In this document: in pieces, positions 42,838-51,720 of the stretch
Numbering within the stretch: the stretch's first letter is position 1
How the letters are laid out: each line of letters opens with the position of its first letter
Origin: an uncultured Acetatifactor sp.
GTDB lineage: Bacteria; Bacillota; Clostridia; Lachnospirales; Lachnospiraceae
DNA: 52,793 nt
NCBI GenBank assembly: GCA_947589505.1
Contig: CANQCF010000004.1
Coordinates: 1 to 52,793 of the forward strand
Reading direction: 5' to 3'
Translations under genes and position numbers: made by a program
Notes under the pieces: model-generated
What the model was told of the DNA's origin: nothing
Databases searched by the model: none
Seen by the model: only the letters and a program-made list of their open reading frames with translations

Positions 42838-44040
42838 ATGAGCAATGAGAACACGGAAAAGGACTTGGAGGCCATGCTGAACGCGGCGCCCACACTGACG
42901 CTGGATCCGCTTCCGGAGCCCGGAGAGGCGATCTCCGGCGTACAGATGCCCTCACAGCAGCAGGAGGAAGAAAAGAAGCCCGAGGTTAAGGAGGTGGTTC
43001 TGACCCCGGCTGAGCAGAAGATGGTGGACGATTTCGCCGCTCAGATCGACCTCACCAACACCCAGCAGGTGATGCAGTACGGCTCCGGAAGCCAGAAGAA
43101 GATCGCGGATTTTTCGGAGACCGCCCTGGGAAACGTCCGCACGAAGGACATGGGCGAGATCGGGCAGATGCTCACCGACGTTGTAGCTGAGCTGAAAGGC
43201 TTCAACGAGGAAGAGGACAAGGGATTTTTCGGCAACATGTTCAAGAAGAGCTCCACGAAGCTGGAGAACATGAAGGCGAAGTATGACAAGGCGGAGGTAA
43301 ACGTCAATAAGATCTGCAAGGTGATGGAGGGACATCAGGTGACGCTCCTGAAAGACATCGCCATGCTGGATAAGATGTACGAGCTCAACATGAATTATTA
43401 TAAGGAGCTCTCCATGTACATACTGGCCGGCAAGCAGAGACTTGCCAAGGCAAAGAGCGAGGAACTGCCGGCGCTTCTGGCGAAGGCGGAGCAGAGCGGT
43501 CTTCCCGAGGACACCCAGGCGGCCAGAGATTTCTCGGCCCAGATCGACCGCTTTGAGAAGAAGATCTATGATCTGGAGCTGACGAAGACCATCTCTATGC
43601 AGATGGCGCCTCAGATCCGCCTGATTCAGACAAACGACACCGCTATGAGCGAAAAGATCCAGTCCACTCTGGTGAATACCATTCCCCTCTGGAAGAGCCA
43701 GATGGTGATCGCCATCGGTTTAAGTCACTCCACAGAGGCGGCAAAGGCCCAGAGAGAGGTTACGGATATGACCAATACCCTGCTGAAGAAGAATGCGGAG
43801 GCCTTGAAAACCGCCACAATCGAAACCGCAAGGGAAAACGAGAGGGGTATTGTTGACATTGAGACTCTCACCGCTACGAATCAGACGCTGATCAATACCC
43901 TGGATGAAGTGATGAAGATCCAGGAGGATGGAAGGGCAAAGCGCGCCAGCGCGGAAGTGGAACTGCAGCGCATCGAGGCAGAGATGCGTGAAAAATTGAT
44001 TGCTGTGAGCAAGGGGAGTCTTGGACAGGAGGCGCAGTGA
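42838..44040 (+). CDS. TelA-family protein (toxic anion resistance)
   Basis: 400 residues starting behind GGGAGGAAAGG. An all-helical, soluble protein of the TelA/YceH family (MVDDFAAQIDL, IADFSETALGNVRTKDMG, FGNMFKK, APQIRLIQTNDTAMSEKIQSTLVNTIPLWKSQM). The family is named for tellurite resistance but is broadly tied to tolerance of cell-envelope stress. The final codons overlap the GH10 start (ATGA), which is unusual for this pair. Together with the XpaC-like gene it forms the usual two-gene unit. Confidence 0.9.
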   Translation: MSNENTEKDLEAMLNAAPTLTLDPLPEPGEAISGVQMPSQQQEEEKKPEVKEVVLTPAEQKMVDDFAAQIDLTNTQQVMQYGSGSQKKIADFSETALGNVRTKDMGEIGQMLTDVVAELKGFNEEEDKGFFGNMFKKSSTKLENMKAKYDKAEVNVNKICKVMEGHQVTLLKDIAMLDKMYELNMNYYKELSMYILAGKQRLAKAKSEELPALLAKAEQSGLPEDTQAARDFSAQIDRFEKKIYDLELTKTISMQMAPQIRLIQTNDTAMSEKIQSTLVNTIPLWKSQMVIAIGLSHSTEAAKAQREVTDMTNTLLKKNAEALKTATIETARENERGIVDIETLTATNQTLINTLDEVMKIQEDGRAKRASAEVELQRIEAEMREKLIAVSKGSLGQEAQ

Positions 44041-45065
44041 TGAGTCTAAAGACAGCGTATGAACCGTTTTTTAAGATTGGAGCGGCTATCTCCCGGTGGG
44101 ACCTGAAGACACCATCCCGCGTGGAATTGATAAAAGAAGAATTTTCCTCATTGACTGCGGAGAATGATATGAAACCATTCGCTTTTCTGGATGAGGAAAC
44201 CAATCTGGCCCATCCGGAACTTTACAACACCGCCCCGGCCATTCGGACGGACAACGCGAAGCCCTATCTGGAGTTTGCCCGAGACAATGGGATTCCGCTT
44301 CGGGGTCACAACCTGGTCTGGCATAATCAGACGCCGAAGTGGTTCTTTTACCGGAATTATGACATGGAAGGAAAATTGGCTGACAGGGATCTGATGCTGG
44401 CGAGACTGGAACATTATATCCGCTCCGTTCTGGAGTATGTGCAGACGGAATATCCGGGGGTCATCTACGCCTGGGACGTAGTCAACGAGGCGGTGGACGA
44501 GGGTGACTTCCGAAAATCCCTGTGGCTTGAGACGGTGGGAAAAGACTTTGTGATCAAAGCCTTTGAGTTCGCGAGAAAATACGCGGCTCCGGGCGTGGCG
44601 CTGTTCTACAACGACTATGAGACGGCCCAGGAGTGGAAGCGGGATTTTATCATCAAGGAGATCCTGAAACCCCTGATGGAAAGGGGTCTGGTGGACGGCA
44701 TGGGGATGCAGTCCCATCTCCTGATGGATCACCCCGGGATGGAGGAATACAGGACGGCTCTGAAGATGTACGGCGCCCTGGGGCTGGAAATTCACATCAC
44801 AGAGCTTGACATGCACAACGCTGACCCGTCTGAGGAGTCCATGCACCGTCTGGCGGAGCGCTACGGGGAGCTATTCTCCCTTTTGGTCAGCGCGAAAAAG
44901 AAGGGAAAGGCCAACATCACTTCGGTGACCTTCTGGAACCTTCTGGATGAAACCAGCTGGCTTTCCGGTTTCCGACGGGAGACGAGTTATCCGCTGTTGT
45001 TCCACGGGGACTGCGAGAAGAAAGAAGCGTACTATAAGGTACTGGAAGTCTGTCAGCAGAAGTGA
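44040..45065 (+). CDS. intracellular GH10 endo-1,4-beta-xylanase
   Basis: 341 residues. A complete GH10 catalytic barrel: FFKIGAAIS at the N-terminus, TAENDMKPF, HNLVWHNQTP, DVVNEAVDEG with the acid/base Glu150, and ITELDMHN with the nucleophile Glu255. There is no signal peptide and no carbohydrate-binding module, so it probably acts in the cytosol on imported xylo-oligosaccharides. It starts in an ATGA overlap with telA, an unexpected partner. It ends 154 bases before a convergent PHP gene. Confidence 0.9.
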   Translation: MSLKTAYEPFFKIGAAISRWDLKTPSRVELIKEEFSSLTAENDMKPFAFLDEETNLAHPELYNTAPAIRTDNAKPYLEFARDNGIPLRGHNLVWHNQTPKWFFYRNYDMEGKLADRDLMLARLEHYIRSVLEYVQTEYPGVIYAWDVVNEAVDEGDFRKSLWLETVGKDFVIKAFEFARKYAAPGVALFYNDYETAQEWKRDFIIKEILKPLMERGLVDGMGMQSHLLMDHPGMEEYRTALKMYGALGLEIHITELDMHNADPSEESMHRLAERYGELFSLLVSAKKKGKANITSVTFWNLLDETSWLSGFRRETSYPLLFHGDCEKKEAYYKVLEVCQQK

Positions 45066-45150
45066 GGCCGGGAAGAATCCGGCGAATCTGAAAACGACGT
45101 GTTTCTCGGCTGACGATAACCTGGAGGAATATGTTTTTTCGGGATAACGA

Positions 45151-45180
45151 GGCGGCTTTCTTGTCCTTGCCAAAGCCGCC
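45151..45180. terminator. bidirectional hairpin between convergent genes
   Basis: GGCGGCTTT at 45151-45159 pairs perfectly with AAAGCCGCC at 45172-45180 around a 12-base loop. Neither strand has a long T-run, so termination may be inefficient. It sits between the GH10 and PHP genes, which point toward each other. Confidence 0.6.
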
Positions 45181-45219
45181 CATAAAATCCCGGTTCTGCA
45201 ACAGGGCGCCTCCTTAAAA

Positions 45220-46005
45220 TCAGCCGGCGCATCTTTTGGCACTTCTTATGGCAGCCCTGCGGCGCTGGCTGCGTGCAAGGGCGGTAAATTTATTGTAAAA
45301 AAAGTAGGAATATACCAAGAAGTCATTCCATTTTCCGATGCGCTCTTTGATCGTCCCGGTGTAATGTCTGCCGCCGATCGTCAGGGGGCCTTTTTCTTTG
45401 ACATAATGGATCAGGTCGTCCTCCGTGAGGATGGAAACCGGGAAGTCCGTGTAGGCAAGCCCTATGTTGTCCTGCTTGTGGGAATCGCTTCCGCCGAAAC
45501 AGGGGATCTGGAATTCCTCGGCCAGATCGACTGCCTCCGCATTGGCTTCTGCGGATTCGCAGCAGTTATAACCTTCCAGGAAATCAAACTGAGATACGAT
45601 GTTCCGGTGCCGCCGGAAGGTCCGGCTCCTGCCGAAACTTAAAAATTTTTCGCCGAAGGGATGGGCGGGACCGATGATTCCTCCGTGATCGTGAACCAAG
45701 CGTATCAAGGCCCGCAGCGGAAGTCCCCTGGCGTCCAGCCCCTGCATGGAGGAGCCCTGCGGCATAATGATCAGAAAGTGACCGCAGCTGCGGGTGTCGT
45801 ATTCAATTCCTTTCAGGACGGTAAAATCCCGAAAAACCGGGTCGGAATGATTTTCAACATAGTGCTGGTAGGCTTTATAAGAATTGTGATCGGTGATCAC
45901 CATTCCATGAAACCCGTTATTCTTTAACAGCTGAACGTATTCTTTGAGCGGAATCCTGCTGTCCAGAGAACCCTCAGCTGTATGACAGTGCATATCAAAT
46001 CGCAT
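45220..46005 (-). CDS. PHP-domain phosphoesterase-like protein
   Basis: 261 residues on the minus strand. The PHP metal-binding residues are all visible: DMHCHT (motif 1), VITDHNSYKAY (motif 2), a middle Glu (KGIEYD), GPAHPFG and GSDSHK. The fold is that of small PHP phosphoesterases that hydrolyse nucleotide or other phosphoesters. It ends with a basic tail rich in Arg. GGGGGAAATGTC precedes its ATG. It stands alone, transcribed toward the GH10 gene. Confidence 0.88.
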   Translation of the reverse strand: MRFDMHCHTAEGSLDSRIPLKEYVQLLKNNGFHGMVITDHNSYKAYQHYVENHSDPVFRDFTVLKGIEYDTRSCGHFLIIMPQGSSMQGLDARGLPLRALIRLVHDHGGIIGPAHPFGEKFLSFGRSRTFRRHRNIVSQFDFLEGYNCCESAEANAEAVDLAEEFQIPCFGGSDSHKQDNIGLAYTDFPVSILTEDDLIHYVKEKGPLTIGGRHYTGTIKERIGKWNDFLVYSYFFYNKFTALARSQRRRAAIRSAKRCAG

Positions 46006-46038
46006 GACATTTCCCCCATATGTTTCAGATCCTATTTC

Positions 46039-46067
46039 AGTGTACCACTACTTTTTGAAAACGTAAA
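46039..46067 (-). promoter_or_regulatory. minus-strand promoter of the PHP gene
   Basis: Read on the minus strand: TTTACG (46067-46062), 17 bases, then TACACT (46044-46039) with TGG just before it as an extended -10. It lies 34 bases upstream of the PHP start. Confidence 0.45.
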
Positions 46068-46212
46068 TTCTTTTTTTGAATTTTTATGCTGACAAATGTT
46101 GGCCGGAAGAGCCGGGCAGCGCGATTTTCTTCTGCATCTTTTGTGAAGGAGAGCGTTTCGCGCAGTTTTTCTCATAAGTAAAACTGCGGGCGGATCTTTC
46201 GCAGGCCGGCAG

Positions 46213-46315
46213 CTGAGGGAGAAGGCAAGTACACAGCTGAGAGAGGGTACTGAGGGAGAGGGCAAGTAAAATGTCTTGCGTATGGGCATAAAAAAAGATA
46301 TAATACCTATATAAT
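46213..46315 (+). promoter_or_regulatory. promoter of the glycan locus with upstream direct repeats
   Basis: TTGCGT at 46276-46281, 17 bases, then a consensus TATAAT at 46299-46304; a second TATAAT lies at 46310-46315. Just upstream, CTGAGGGAGAAGGCAAGTA (46213-46231) is repeated with one change at 46250-46268, period 37 bases. This places one repeat right beside the -35 and could be an activator or repressor site. The 46006-46375 gap holds no gene. Confidence 0.6.
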
Positions 46316-46375
46316 GGCTTGGCGTCAGAAGTGTTTTCGACCGGCAAAACAGCAAAAAATATGGGAGTTTTGTTC

Positions 46376-47311
46376 ATGAGTAAGATATCGATCGTTGTCC
46401 CTGTCTATTATAACGCGGATACCTTGGAGCTTTTGTATGATGATATGAAGGCGAAGATATTGGACAAGCTGGGTGATTACGAGATTGTCTTTGTGGATGA
46501 CGGTTCCGGGGACGACTCCTGGAAAGTGATGAATCAGCTTCGTGAGCGGGATAAAAATATCCGATGTGTGAAGCTGTCAAAGAATTATGGGGAACACGCC
46601 GCGATCCTGGCGGGGCTTTCTGCCTGTACCGGTGACTGCGCCGTGACGAAACAGGCGGACCTGCAGGAGGACTCTTCCATCATTTTGGAGATGTATGAGA
46701 GCTGGAAAAGGGGTAACAAGGTGGTTCTGGCCGTGAGGAAGGAGCGCAGGGAGAATAAGATAAAGGTTTTCTTTGCAAACATGTATTATGCACTGGTCCG
46801 CAGGATGGTAAATAAAAATATGCCGACGGGGGGGTGCGATTGTTATCTGATTGACAGGAAGGTAATAGAAGTGCTGGAACGACTGGATGAAAAGAATTCC
46901 TCTCTTACGCTTCAGGTCATGTGGGTGGGATTCCAGACGGATATGATCTATTTCGTCCGGCAGGACAGAGAAATCGGGAAGTCCCGGTGGACGCTGTCTA
47001 AAAAGGTAAAGCTGGTGGCGGATTCTATCTTCAGCTTTTCTTACATGCCGCTCCGGCTGATGATGGGGCTGGGAATCCTGTTCGACATCGCCGCATTGAT
47101 CCTCTTTGTCTCCGTGCTGGTGGAAAAATTTACGGTCGGTACGCCGATTCAGGGCTGGGCGTCCATTATGTGTGTGCTGTTATTTGGTTTTGGTATTTTG
47201 ATGCTGATGCTGGGAATCATTGGCGAGTATATCTGGAGGGCCCTGGATGCGGCCCGGAACCGGCCTGCGTATATCATTGATGAGATCAGGGATGAGGATT
47301 CTACAAAATGA
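46376..47311 (+). CDS. GT2 polyprenyl-phosphate sugar transferase, GtrB/DPM1-like
   Basis: 311 residues from the ATG at 46376 (GGAG eight bases upstream). The GT2 domain has ISIVVPVYYN, VFVDDGSGDDSW and KQADLQED, the position of the second acidic metal site, and GCDCYLIDRKV. Two C-terminal membrane helices (about 225-290) anchor it. It probably moves a sugar from a nucleotide donor to undecaprenyl phosphate, feeding the flippase-like GtrA and the polytopic transferase of the same locus. Its stop overlaps the next start (ATGA). Confidence 0.9.
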   Translation: MSKISIVVPVYYNADTLELLYDDMKAKILDKLGDYEIVFVDDGSGDDSWKVMNQLRERDKNIRCVKLSKNYGEHAAILAGLSACTGDCAVTKQADLQEDSSIILEMYESWKRGNKVVLAVRKERRENKIKVFFANMYYALVRRMVNKNMPTGGCDCYLIDRKVIEVLERLDEKNSSLTLQVMWVGFQTDMIYFVRQDREIGKSRWTLSKKVKLVADSIFSFSYMPLRLMMGLGILFDIAALILFVSVLVEKFTVGTPIQGWASIMCVLLFGFGILMLMLGIIGEYIWRALDAARNRPAYIIDEIRDEDSTK

Positions 47312-48978
47312 TACAGTTCATCCAGGAACATAAAAAAAAGTGCATTTCACTTCTCTGGATAGCGGTTGTCCTGGCCAGTATAAAGAGTTTATTTACGGAT
47401 GTTGGTTTTGACAACGCTTATACGGTGGCCATGTCGTTCCGGCACCTGAAGGGCGACGGCATGTTTGCCCAGATGTGGGAGCCCCATCAGACGTCCATTT
47501 TTTTTACGGATTTTTTCATGTGGCTCTATCACTTATTTGTACCGTCCTACACAGGGGTCATGTTTTATCTGCAGATTGTGGGCACAGCATTTTTTGCGGC
47601 AATCGGAGTTCTGCTCTATAGATTTTTGAAAGAGATAACGGGAAACGATATCGCACAGCTGGCGGTAATGTTCTTTGTCATGTTCCGGGCAAAGCAGACA
47701 CCATTTCCGGATTTTGCAAATCTGCAGATTGCGTTTTCGATGCTGACGTTTCTCTCTTTGGTTTACTTTCTCAGGGAACAGCGAAAAAAGAGATATCTTT
47801 GTCTTGCCGCCGTCTTCCTGTGTCTGGAAATTTTGTCATATCCATCCTGCCTGCTGGCCTTTTTTCCCGTAGCGCTGATTCTTTTTACAAAAACGGAGCA
47901 CCGCTGGAAGAATTTGGGAATTTTTACAGGTGTCTGTGCCCTGTTCGGCGGGATATATACAGGGTATTTTCTATGCAAGATAGGTCCCGGAAGGTTTTTT
48001 TCAAATTTGATCAATATTTTATATTCTGATTCCCATAGCGGTGAGGCTTTCGTCAGCCCGTGGAACTATTTTTCCGGTCTCATCACGGCGGTTCTGTGGG
48101 TGATTTTATGCGCTGTTTTTGCTTGGATCCTGCAGTATGGCGCGTATAAGTTTCTGAAAAAAGCGATTTCGTTCTGGGGCATATATGGGCTGGTTCTGTT
48201 TTTTACTGAATTTGCCTTTCTGTTTCTGCAGAAGATACTTTCTCTGGACTGGACTTGTGTGTTTTATATCCTGCCTGCCCTGCTCATGGCGCTTAGCGGT
48301 TTTTCCTATAAGGATATGGACGAGTGGGAGAGGACCGTCTGGGTGACAGGCGTGTCCTTTGCGGCTGCCTCGTTTATTGCCACATGGCTACTGACGGATC
48401 TGGGACTAATTACAATGATGTCGTATATGGTTCTGGGGGGCGTGGTATCCTTTATTGCTCTGCGGCACAGGAAAAGACAGATTGAGGTCTTTCTGCTGGC
48501 GGTTTGTGCTCTGGTCATTATGCACCGCGGGCTGGTGGTATGGGGGTATGCAAACAAGGGTGGGATCTGGATGGTACAGGATGTTAAAAAGATTATTCTA
48601 TCCGGACCGTCCATAGGAATCGTGTGCGATTATATGACATATTATCAGATCACTTATGATGCGGAAGATCACAGTAAGTTTGTAACACCGGAGGATACTC
48701 TTTTTCTTGTGGGAGGATGGCTGATCGATCCGCTGGAGTTTTTGCTCACGGATGCAGATATCGGCAATTATTCCACCATAGACACTCCTGTTTACAACGA
48801 AAAATTGCTGGACTATCTGGAGGCTTATCCGGAAAAAACGCCTACGGTGGCAGCTGTCAGTTGCTTTTACGGCAACATGCAGGTTCCAGAGACAGACTGG
48901 ATCGTTCAGTGGGTGAAGGAACATTATGAGATGGTGGGAGAAGGGCGATATTGGCGGTATTATCGTCTGAAAAAATAG
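47308..48978 (+). CDS. polytopic membrane glycosyltransferase (GT-C-like)
   Basis: 556 residues with about twelve membrane helices, starting in an ATGA overlap with the GT2 gene. The first outer loop (DVGFDNAYTVAMSFRH, then WEPHQTSIFFTDFF) has the acidic and aromatic pattern of GT-C catalytic loops. A soluble C-terminal domain of about 130 residues follows the last helix. It probably transfers the lipid-linked sugar made by the coupled GtrB-like enzyme to an envelope acceptor. The acceptor is not evident. Confidence 0.7.
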   Translation: MIQFIQEHKKKCISLLWIAVVLASIKSLFTDVGFDNAYTVAMSFRHLKGDGMFAQMWEPHQTSIFFTDFFMWLYHLFVPSYTGVMFYLQIVGTAFFAAIGVLLYRFLKEITGNDIAQLAVMFFVMFRAKQTPFPDFANLQIAFSMLTFLSLVYFLREQRKKRYLCLAAVFLCLEILSYPSCLLAFFPVALILFTKTEHRWKNLGIFTGVCALFGGIYTGYFLCKIGPGRFFSNLINILYSDSHSGEAFVSPWNYFSGLITAVLWVILCAVFAWILQYGAYKFLKKAISFWGIYGLVLFFTEFAFLFLQKILSLDWTCVFYILPALLMALSGFSYKDMDEWERTVWVTGVSFAAASFIATWLLTDLGLITMMSYMVLGGVVSFIALRHRKRQIEVFLLAVCALVIMHRGLVVWGYANKGGIWMVQDVKKIILSGPSIGIVCDYMTYYQITYDAEDHSKFVTPEDTLFLVGGWLIDPLEFLLTDADIGNYSTIDTPVYNEKLLDYLEAYPEKTPTVAAVSCFYGNMQVPETDWIVQWVKEHYEMVGEGRYWRYYRLKK

Positions 48979-49168
48979 ATTTGGATTTGGTATGCGGCAC
49001 AGTCACCCGCTGGATGTCCGGCATGAAGGAGATTAAGTCTGCGGGGGAATTCCCTATCCTATGGCGGTTGTTTTGGGCGAAAGGGGACAGAGTATCGGAA
49101 AGCAGGGAAGATACAGAAATAAAGGAAGGCAAGAGCTGTTTCAGAAGAACATCTCAAGGAGGATGACA

Positions 49169-49597
49169 ATGCAGAATCAGGGACCGCAGATGTTGGAGTT
49201 TCAGGAAAAGGGCGATGAAAGGGGCCATCTCATCGTCTGCGAAGGCGGGGGACAGGATATTCCCTTTGACATAAAGAGGATTTTCTATATTTATGGGTCG
49301 GAACAGGGGATCGTCCGGGGGCAGCACGCGAACCGGGAGACGGAGTTCGTCATCATCAACGTGGCAGGATCCAGTAAGATCCGGGTCCGGGACGGGAGAG
49401 GGAACGAAGCGGTATTCATCTTAAACCGTCCCAGGACGGGCGTGTATATTCCCAGGATGATCTGGAAAGATATGTATGACTTCAGCGAGGATTCCGTTCT
49501 TCTCTGCCTCGCGTCGGAGCATTATAAGCCCGACGAATACATCAGGGATTACGAGGAGTTCTTAAAGGCGGTCCGTGAGGAGAATCCGGAGGAGTGA
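49169..49597 (+). CDS. FdtA-like dTDP-4-oxo-6-deoxyhexose 3,4-ketoisomerase
   Basis: 142 residues from the ATG at 49169, six bases after AAGGAGG; the ATG at 49163 abuts that site. A one-domain cupin with DERGHLIVCEGG, IPFDIKRIFYIYG, VRGQHANRETEF and FILNRPRTGVYIP, the FdtA/WxcM pattern with metal or substrate His residues. FdtA enzymes isomerise dTDP-4-keto-6-deoxyglucose on the way to 3-amino-3,6-dideoxyhexoses. The adjacent aminotransferase is the expected next step. The dTDP precursor genes (rmlA, rmlB) are not in the window. Confidence 0.85.
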   Translation: MQNQGPQMLEFQEKGDERGHLIVCEGGGQDIPFDIKRIFYIYGSEQGIVRGQHANRETEFVIINVAGSSKIRVRDGRGNEAVFILNRPRTGVYIPRMIWKDMYDFSEDSVLLCLASEHYKPDEYIRDYEEFLKAVREENPEE

Positions 49598-49694
49598 GAA
49601 AATATACTCCCGCCGAAGGTTCTAAAGTCGGGAGCGGACAGGCACATGACGGGACGACGCGGTTTTCAGGCGATAGGAAAGATAGAGGGATAAG

Positions 49695-50786
49695 ATGAAG
49701 GTAATGGCGAACACCCTGGACCGGGGGTTTTTTATGTATCAGGAGGAGTTTGAAAAGAAAGCGCTGGAAGTGCTCAGGTCCGGCTGGTATGTGCTCGGAA
49801 AGGAAGTGAGCTCCTTTGAGGAGGAATTCGCGGAATATGTGGGCTGTAAGCATTGCGTGGGTCTTGCCAGCGGTCTGGACGCCCTGTGGATCGCTTTTCG
49901 GCTTTTGGGAATTGGGGCGGGAGATGAAGTCCTGGTACAGGGAAACACTTATATCGCGTCCGTGATGGGGATTACGATGAACGGTGCAACGCCGGTCTTT
50001 GTGGAGCCGGATGAATATTATAACCTGGACGCGTCAAGGCTGGAGGAAAAGATTACGGAAAGAACCAGGGCTGTTTTGGCGGTTCATCTCTATGGACAGG
50101 CATCCAATATGGAAGAGATCATGGAGGTTGCAAAACGGCACAACCTTCGGGTGGTGGAGGACTGCGCGCAGTCCCACGGGGCTAAATTTGACGGCCGGAT
50201 GACAGGAACCTTCGGGGACATCGGGTGTTTTTCTTTTTATCCTTCCAAGAACCTTGGAGCCTTTGGAGATGCGGGCGCCATTGTCACAAACGATGAAAAA
50301 ATCGCGGAAGATGCCAGGATATTTCGAAATTATGGCAGTGAAAAGCGCTATTATAACAAGGTGATAGGAGCAAATTCCAGGCTGGACGAGATGCAGGCAG
50401 GGCTCCTCAGAGTCAGACTTAGACATATGGAGGAACTGGAAACTCAGAAAAGGGGGATCTGCGAAAGGTATTTGAGGGAGCTGGACGGGGAAAAATTTCT
50501 GCTTCCCCGGATCCGGGAGGGAGCGACCCATATCTGGCATCAGTTTGTGATCCGCTCCGACAGGCGTGATGAGCTGATGAAATATCTGAGGGATCAGGAT
50601 ATTGGCACTCTGATCCATTATCCGATTCCACCCCATCTGTCAGAGGCATACAGGTATCTGGGATTCCGAAAGGGCGATCTGCCTGTCACGGAAAAGTATG
50701 CGGACACCGTTCTCTCCCTTCCTCTTTTTTATGGGATGACAGAGGAGGAACAGAGTTATGTCATAGAGTGTATGAATCGGTTTTAG
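49695..50786 (+). CDS. DegT/DnrJ/EryC1/StrS sugar aminotransferase, FdtB-like
   Basis: 363 residues. A PLP-dependent sugar aminotransferase: LASGLDALWIAFRLLGIG and GNTYIASVMGI at the N-terminus, VEDCAQSHGAKFDG, and the PLP lysine in FSFYPSKNLGAFGDAGAIV near 192. IWHQFVIRSDRRDEL and GTLIHYPIPPH are typical of the family. Next to an FdtA-like gene it most likely aminates the 3-keto sugar to a 3-amino-3,6-dideoxyhexose. The N-acetyltransferase that would complete Fuc3NAc- or Qui3NAc-type sugars is not seen here. GtrA follows eight bases after its stop. Confidence 0.88.
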   Translation: MKVMANTLDRGFFMYQEEFEKKALEVLRSGWYVLGKEVSSFEEEFAEYVGCKHCVGLASGLDALWIAFRLLGIGAGDEVLVQGNTYIASVMGITMNGATPVFVEPDEYYNLDASRLEEKITERTRAVLAVHLYGQASNMEEIMEVAKRHNLRVVEDCAQSHGAKFDGRMTGTFGDIGCFSFYPSKNLGAFGDAGAIVTNDEKIAEDARIFRNYGSEKRYYNKVIGANSRLDEMQAGLLRVRLRHMEELETQKRGICERYLRELDGEKFLLPRIREGATHIWHQFVIRSDRRDELMKYLRDQDIGTLIHYPIPPHLSEAYRYLGFRKGDLPVTEKYADTVLSLPLFYGMTEEEQSYVIECMNRF

Positions 50787-50794
50787 AGGCGGGC

Positions 50795-51307
50795 ATGAAA
50801 GAAAAATTGTTAAAAATCCTGGGAGAAGAAAAGTGGAAAAGCTGTGTGCAGTTTGTGAAATTCGGGCTGGTTGGCGTGAGCAATACGGCTGTGACGTATA
50901 TCCTGTATGCGCTCATAATCTTTCTGCTTCGGAACTGTGGCTGGGAACAGGATTTCATTTTTGCGAATATGACTTCTTTTACCATCAGTGTTTTCTGGTC
51001 TTTTTACTGGAACAATAAATATGTTTTTCAAGAGAAGGAGAAAGGAAGCCGTCAAAAGTGGAAAGCTCTGGGGAAGTGTTTTCTCTCATACGGATTTACG
51101 GGATATATCCTTGACAATATTTTGTCTTACATCTGGATACGGCAAATGGGAATATCACGGTATCTGGCACCGCTTTTGAATCTGATATTCAGCGTACCTG
51201 TGAATTTCCTTTTGAACAAGCTTTGGGCCTTTCGGGATGAGCCTGCTTCCCACGAAACAATCTCAAAAAGGCGGAACGAAACAATCCCAAGAGAGCGGAG
51301 GAGTTGA
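50795..51307 (+). CDS. GtrA-like small membrane protein
   Basis: 170 residues from the ATG at 50795 (AGAGGCGG upstream). Four membrane helices, beginning FVKFGLVGVSNTAVTYILYALI, and FFWNNKYVF-like FYWNNKYVFQ, the GtrA signature. GtrA proteins are thought to flip or assist flipping of polyprenyl-linked sugars made by GtrB. It closes the glycan locus. Its TGA lies inside the -35 of the SCIFF promoter. Confidence 0.88.
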   Translation: MKEKLLKILGEEKWKSCVQFVKFGLVGVSNTAVTYILYALIIFLLRNCGWEQDFIFANMTSFTISVFWSFYWNNKYVFQEKEKGSRQKWKALGKCFLSYGFTGYILDNILSYIWIRQMGISRYLAPLLNLIFSVPVNFLLNKLWAFRDEPASHETISKRRNETIPRERRS

Positions 51308-51332
51308 CAGCCTGGGGAAAGTATGTTACAAT
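51304..51332 (+). promoter_or_regulatory. consensus sigma-A promoter of the SCIFF gene
   Basis: TTGACA at 51304-51309, exactly 17 bases, TACAAT at 51327-51332, with TGT before it as an extended -10. It is one of the best promoters in the window. The leader has a small hairpin (TGTTC...GAACA, near 51343-51356), and AAGGAGG lies before the SCIFF ATG. Confidence 0.85.
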
Positions 51333-51392
51333 ATCTTCAACTTGTTCACGGGAACAGGAACCTGGTTTTAAACACGTAAGGAGGTTTCGATC

Positions 51393-51536
51393 ATGAAACA
51401 CATTAAGACTTTGACCACCAGAGATCTGAAGGAGTCCATGAAGAAGGGCGGATGCGGCGAGTGCCAGACTTCCTGCCAGTCCGCATGCAAGACGTCCTGC
51501 ACGGTGGGAAATCAGAGCTGTGAAAAGCTGAAATAA
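51393..51536 (+). CDS. SCIFF six-cysteine ranthipeptide precursor
   Basis: A 47-residue peptide, strongly expressed by its signals (AAGGAGG before the ATG). Residues 1-20 are the conserved leader (MKHIKTLTTRDLKESMKKGG); the core has Cys at 21, 24, 28, 32, 36 and 43, the 'six cysteines in forty-five residues' pattern. SCIFF is nearly universal in Clostridia. Characterised SCIFF maturases form a Cys-to-Thr thioether; this core has Thr at 26, 34 and 37. The maturase gene follows. The biological role is still unknown. Confidence 0.95.
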   Translation: MKHIKTLTTRDLKESMKKGGCGECQTSCQSACKTSCTVGNQSCEKLK

Positions 51537-51562
51537 GTTTTGGAAAGCAGGAGAGACTATCG

Positions 51563-51594
51563 TAAGCAGCGATCTAGGGTCGCTGCTTATTTCT
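51563..51594 (+). terminator. hairpin between SCIFF peptide and maturase
   Basis: TAAGCAGCGA at 51563-51572 pairs perfectly with TCGCTGCTTA at 51580-51589 around a seven-base loop, followed by TTTCTT. It is probably a leaky terminator that keeps maturase transcripts below those of the peptide. Confidence 0.75.
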
Positions 51595-51720
51595 TGAAAC
51601 GGGAAACCGGACGCTTTTGAGCGGAAAGGTTGAAAACAGATGAGGTCCGAAGGAAAGCGAGGACTGTGAATCGGGAAACAGGAGCGGAAATGCCCTGCGG
51701 CCGGAAAAGAGGAAGGCAGT

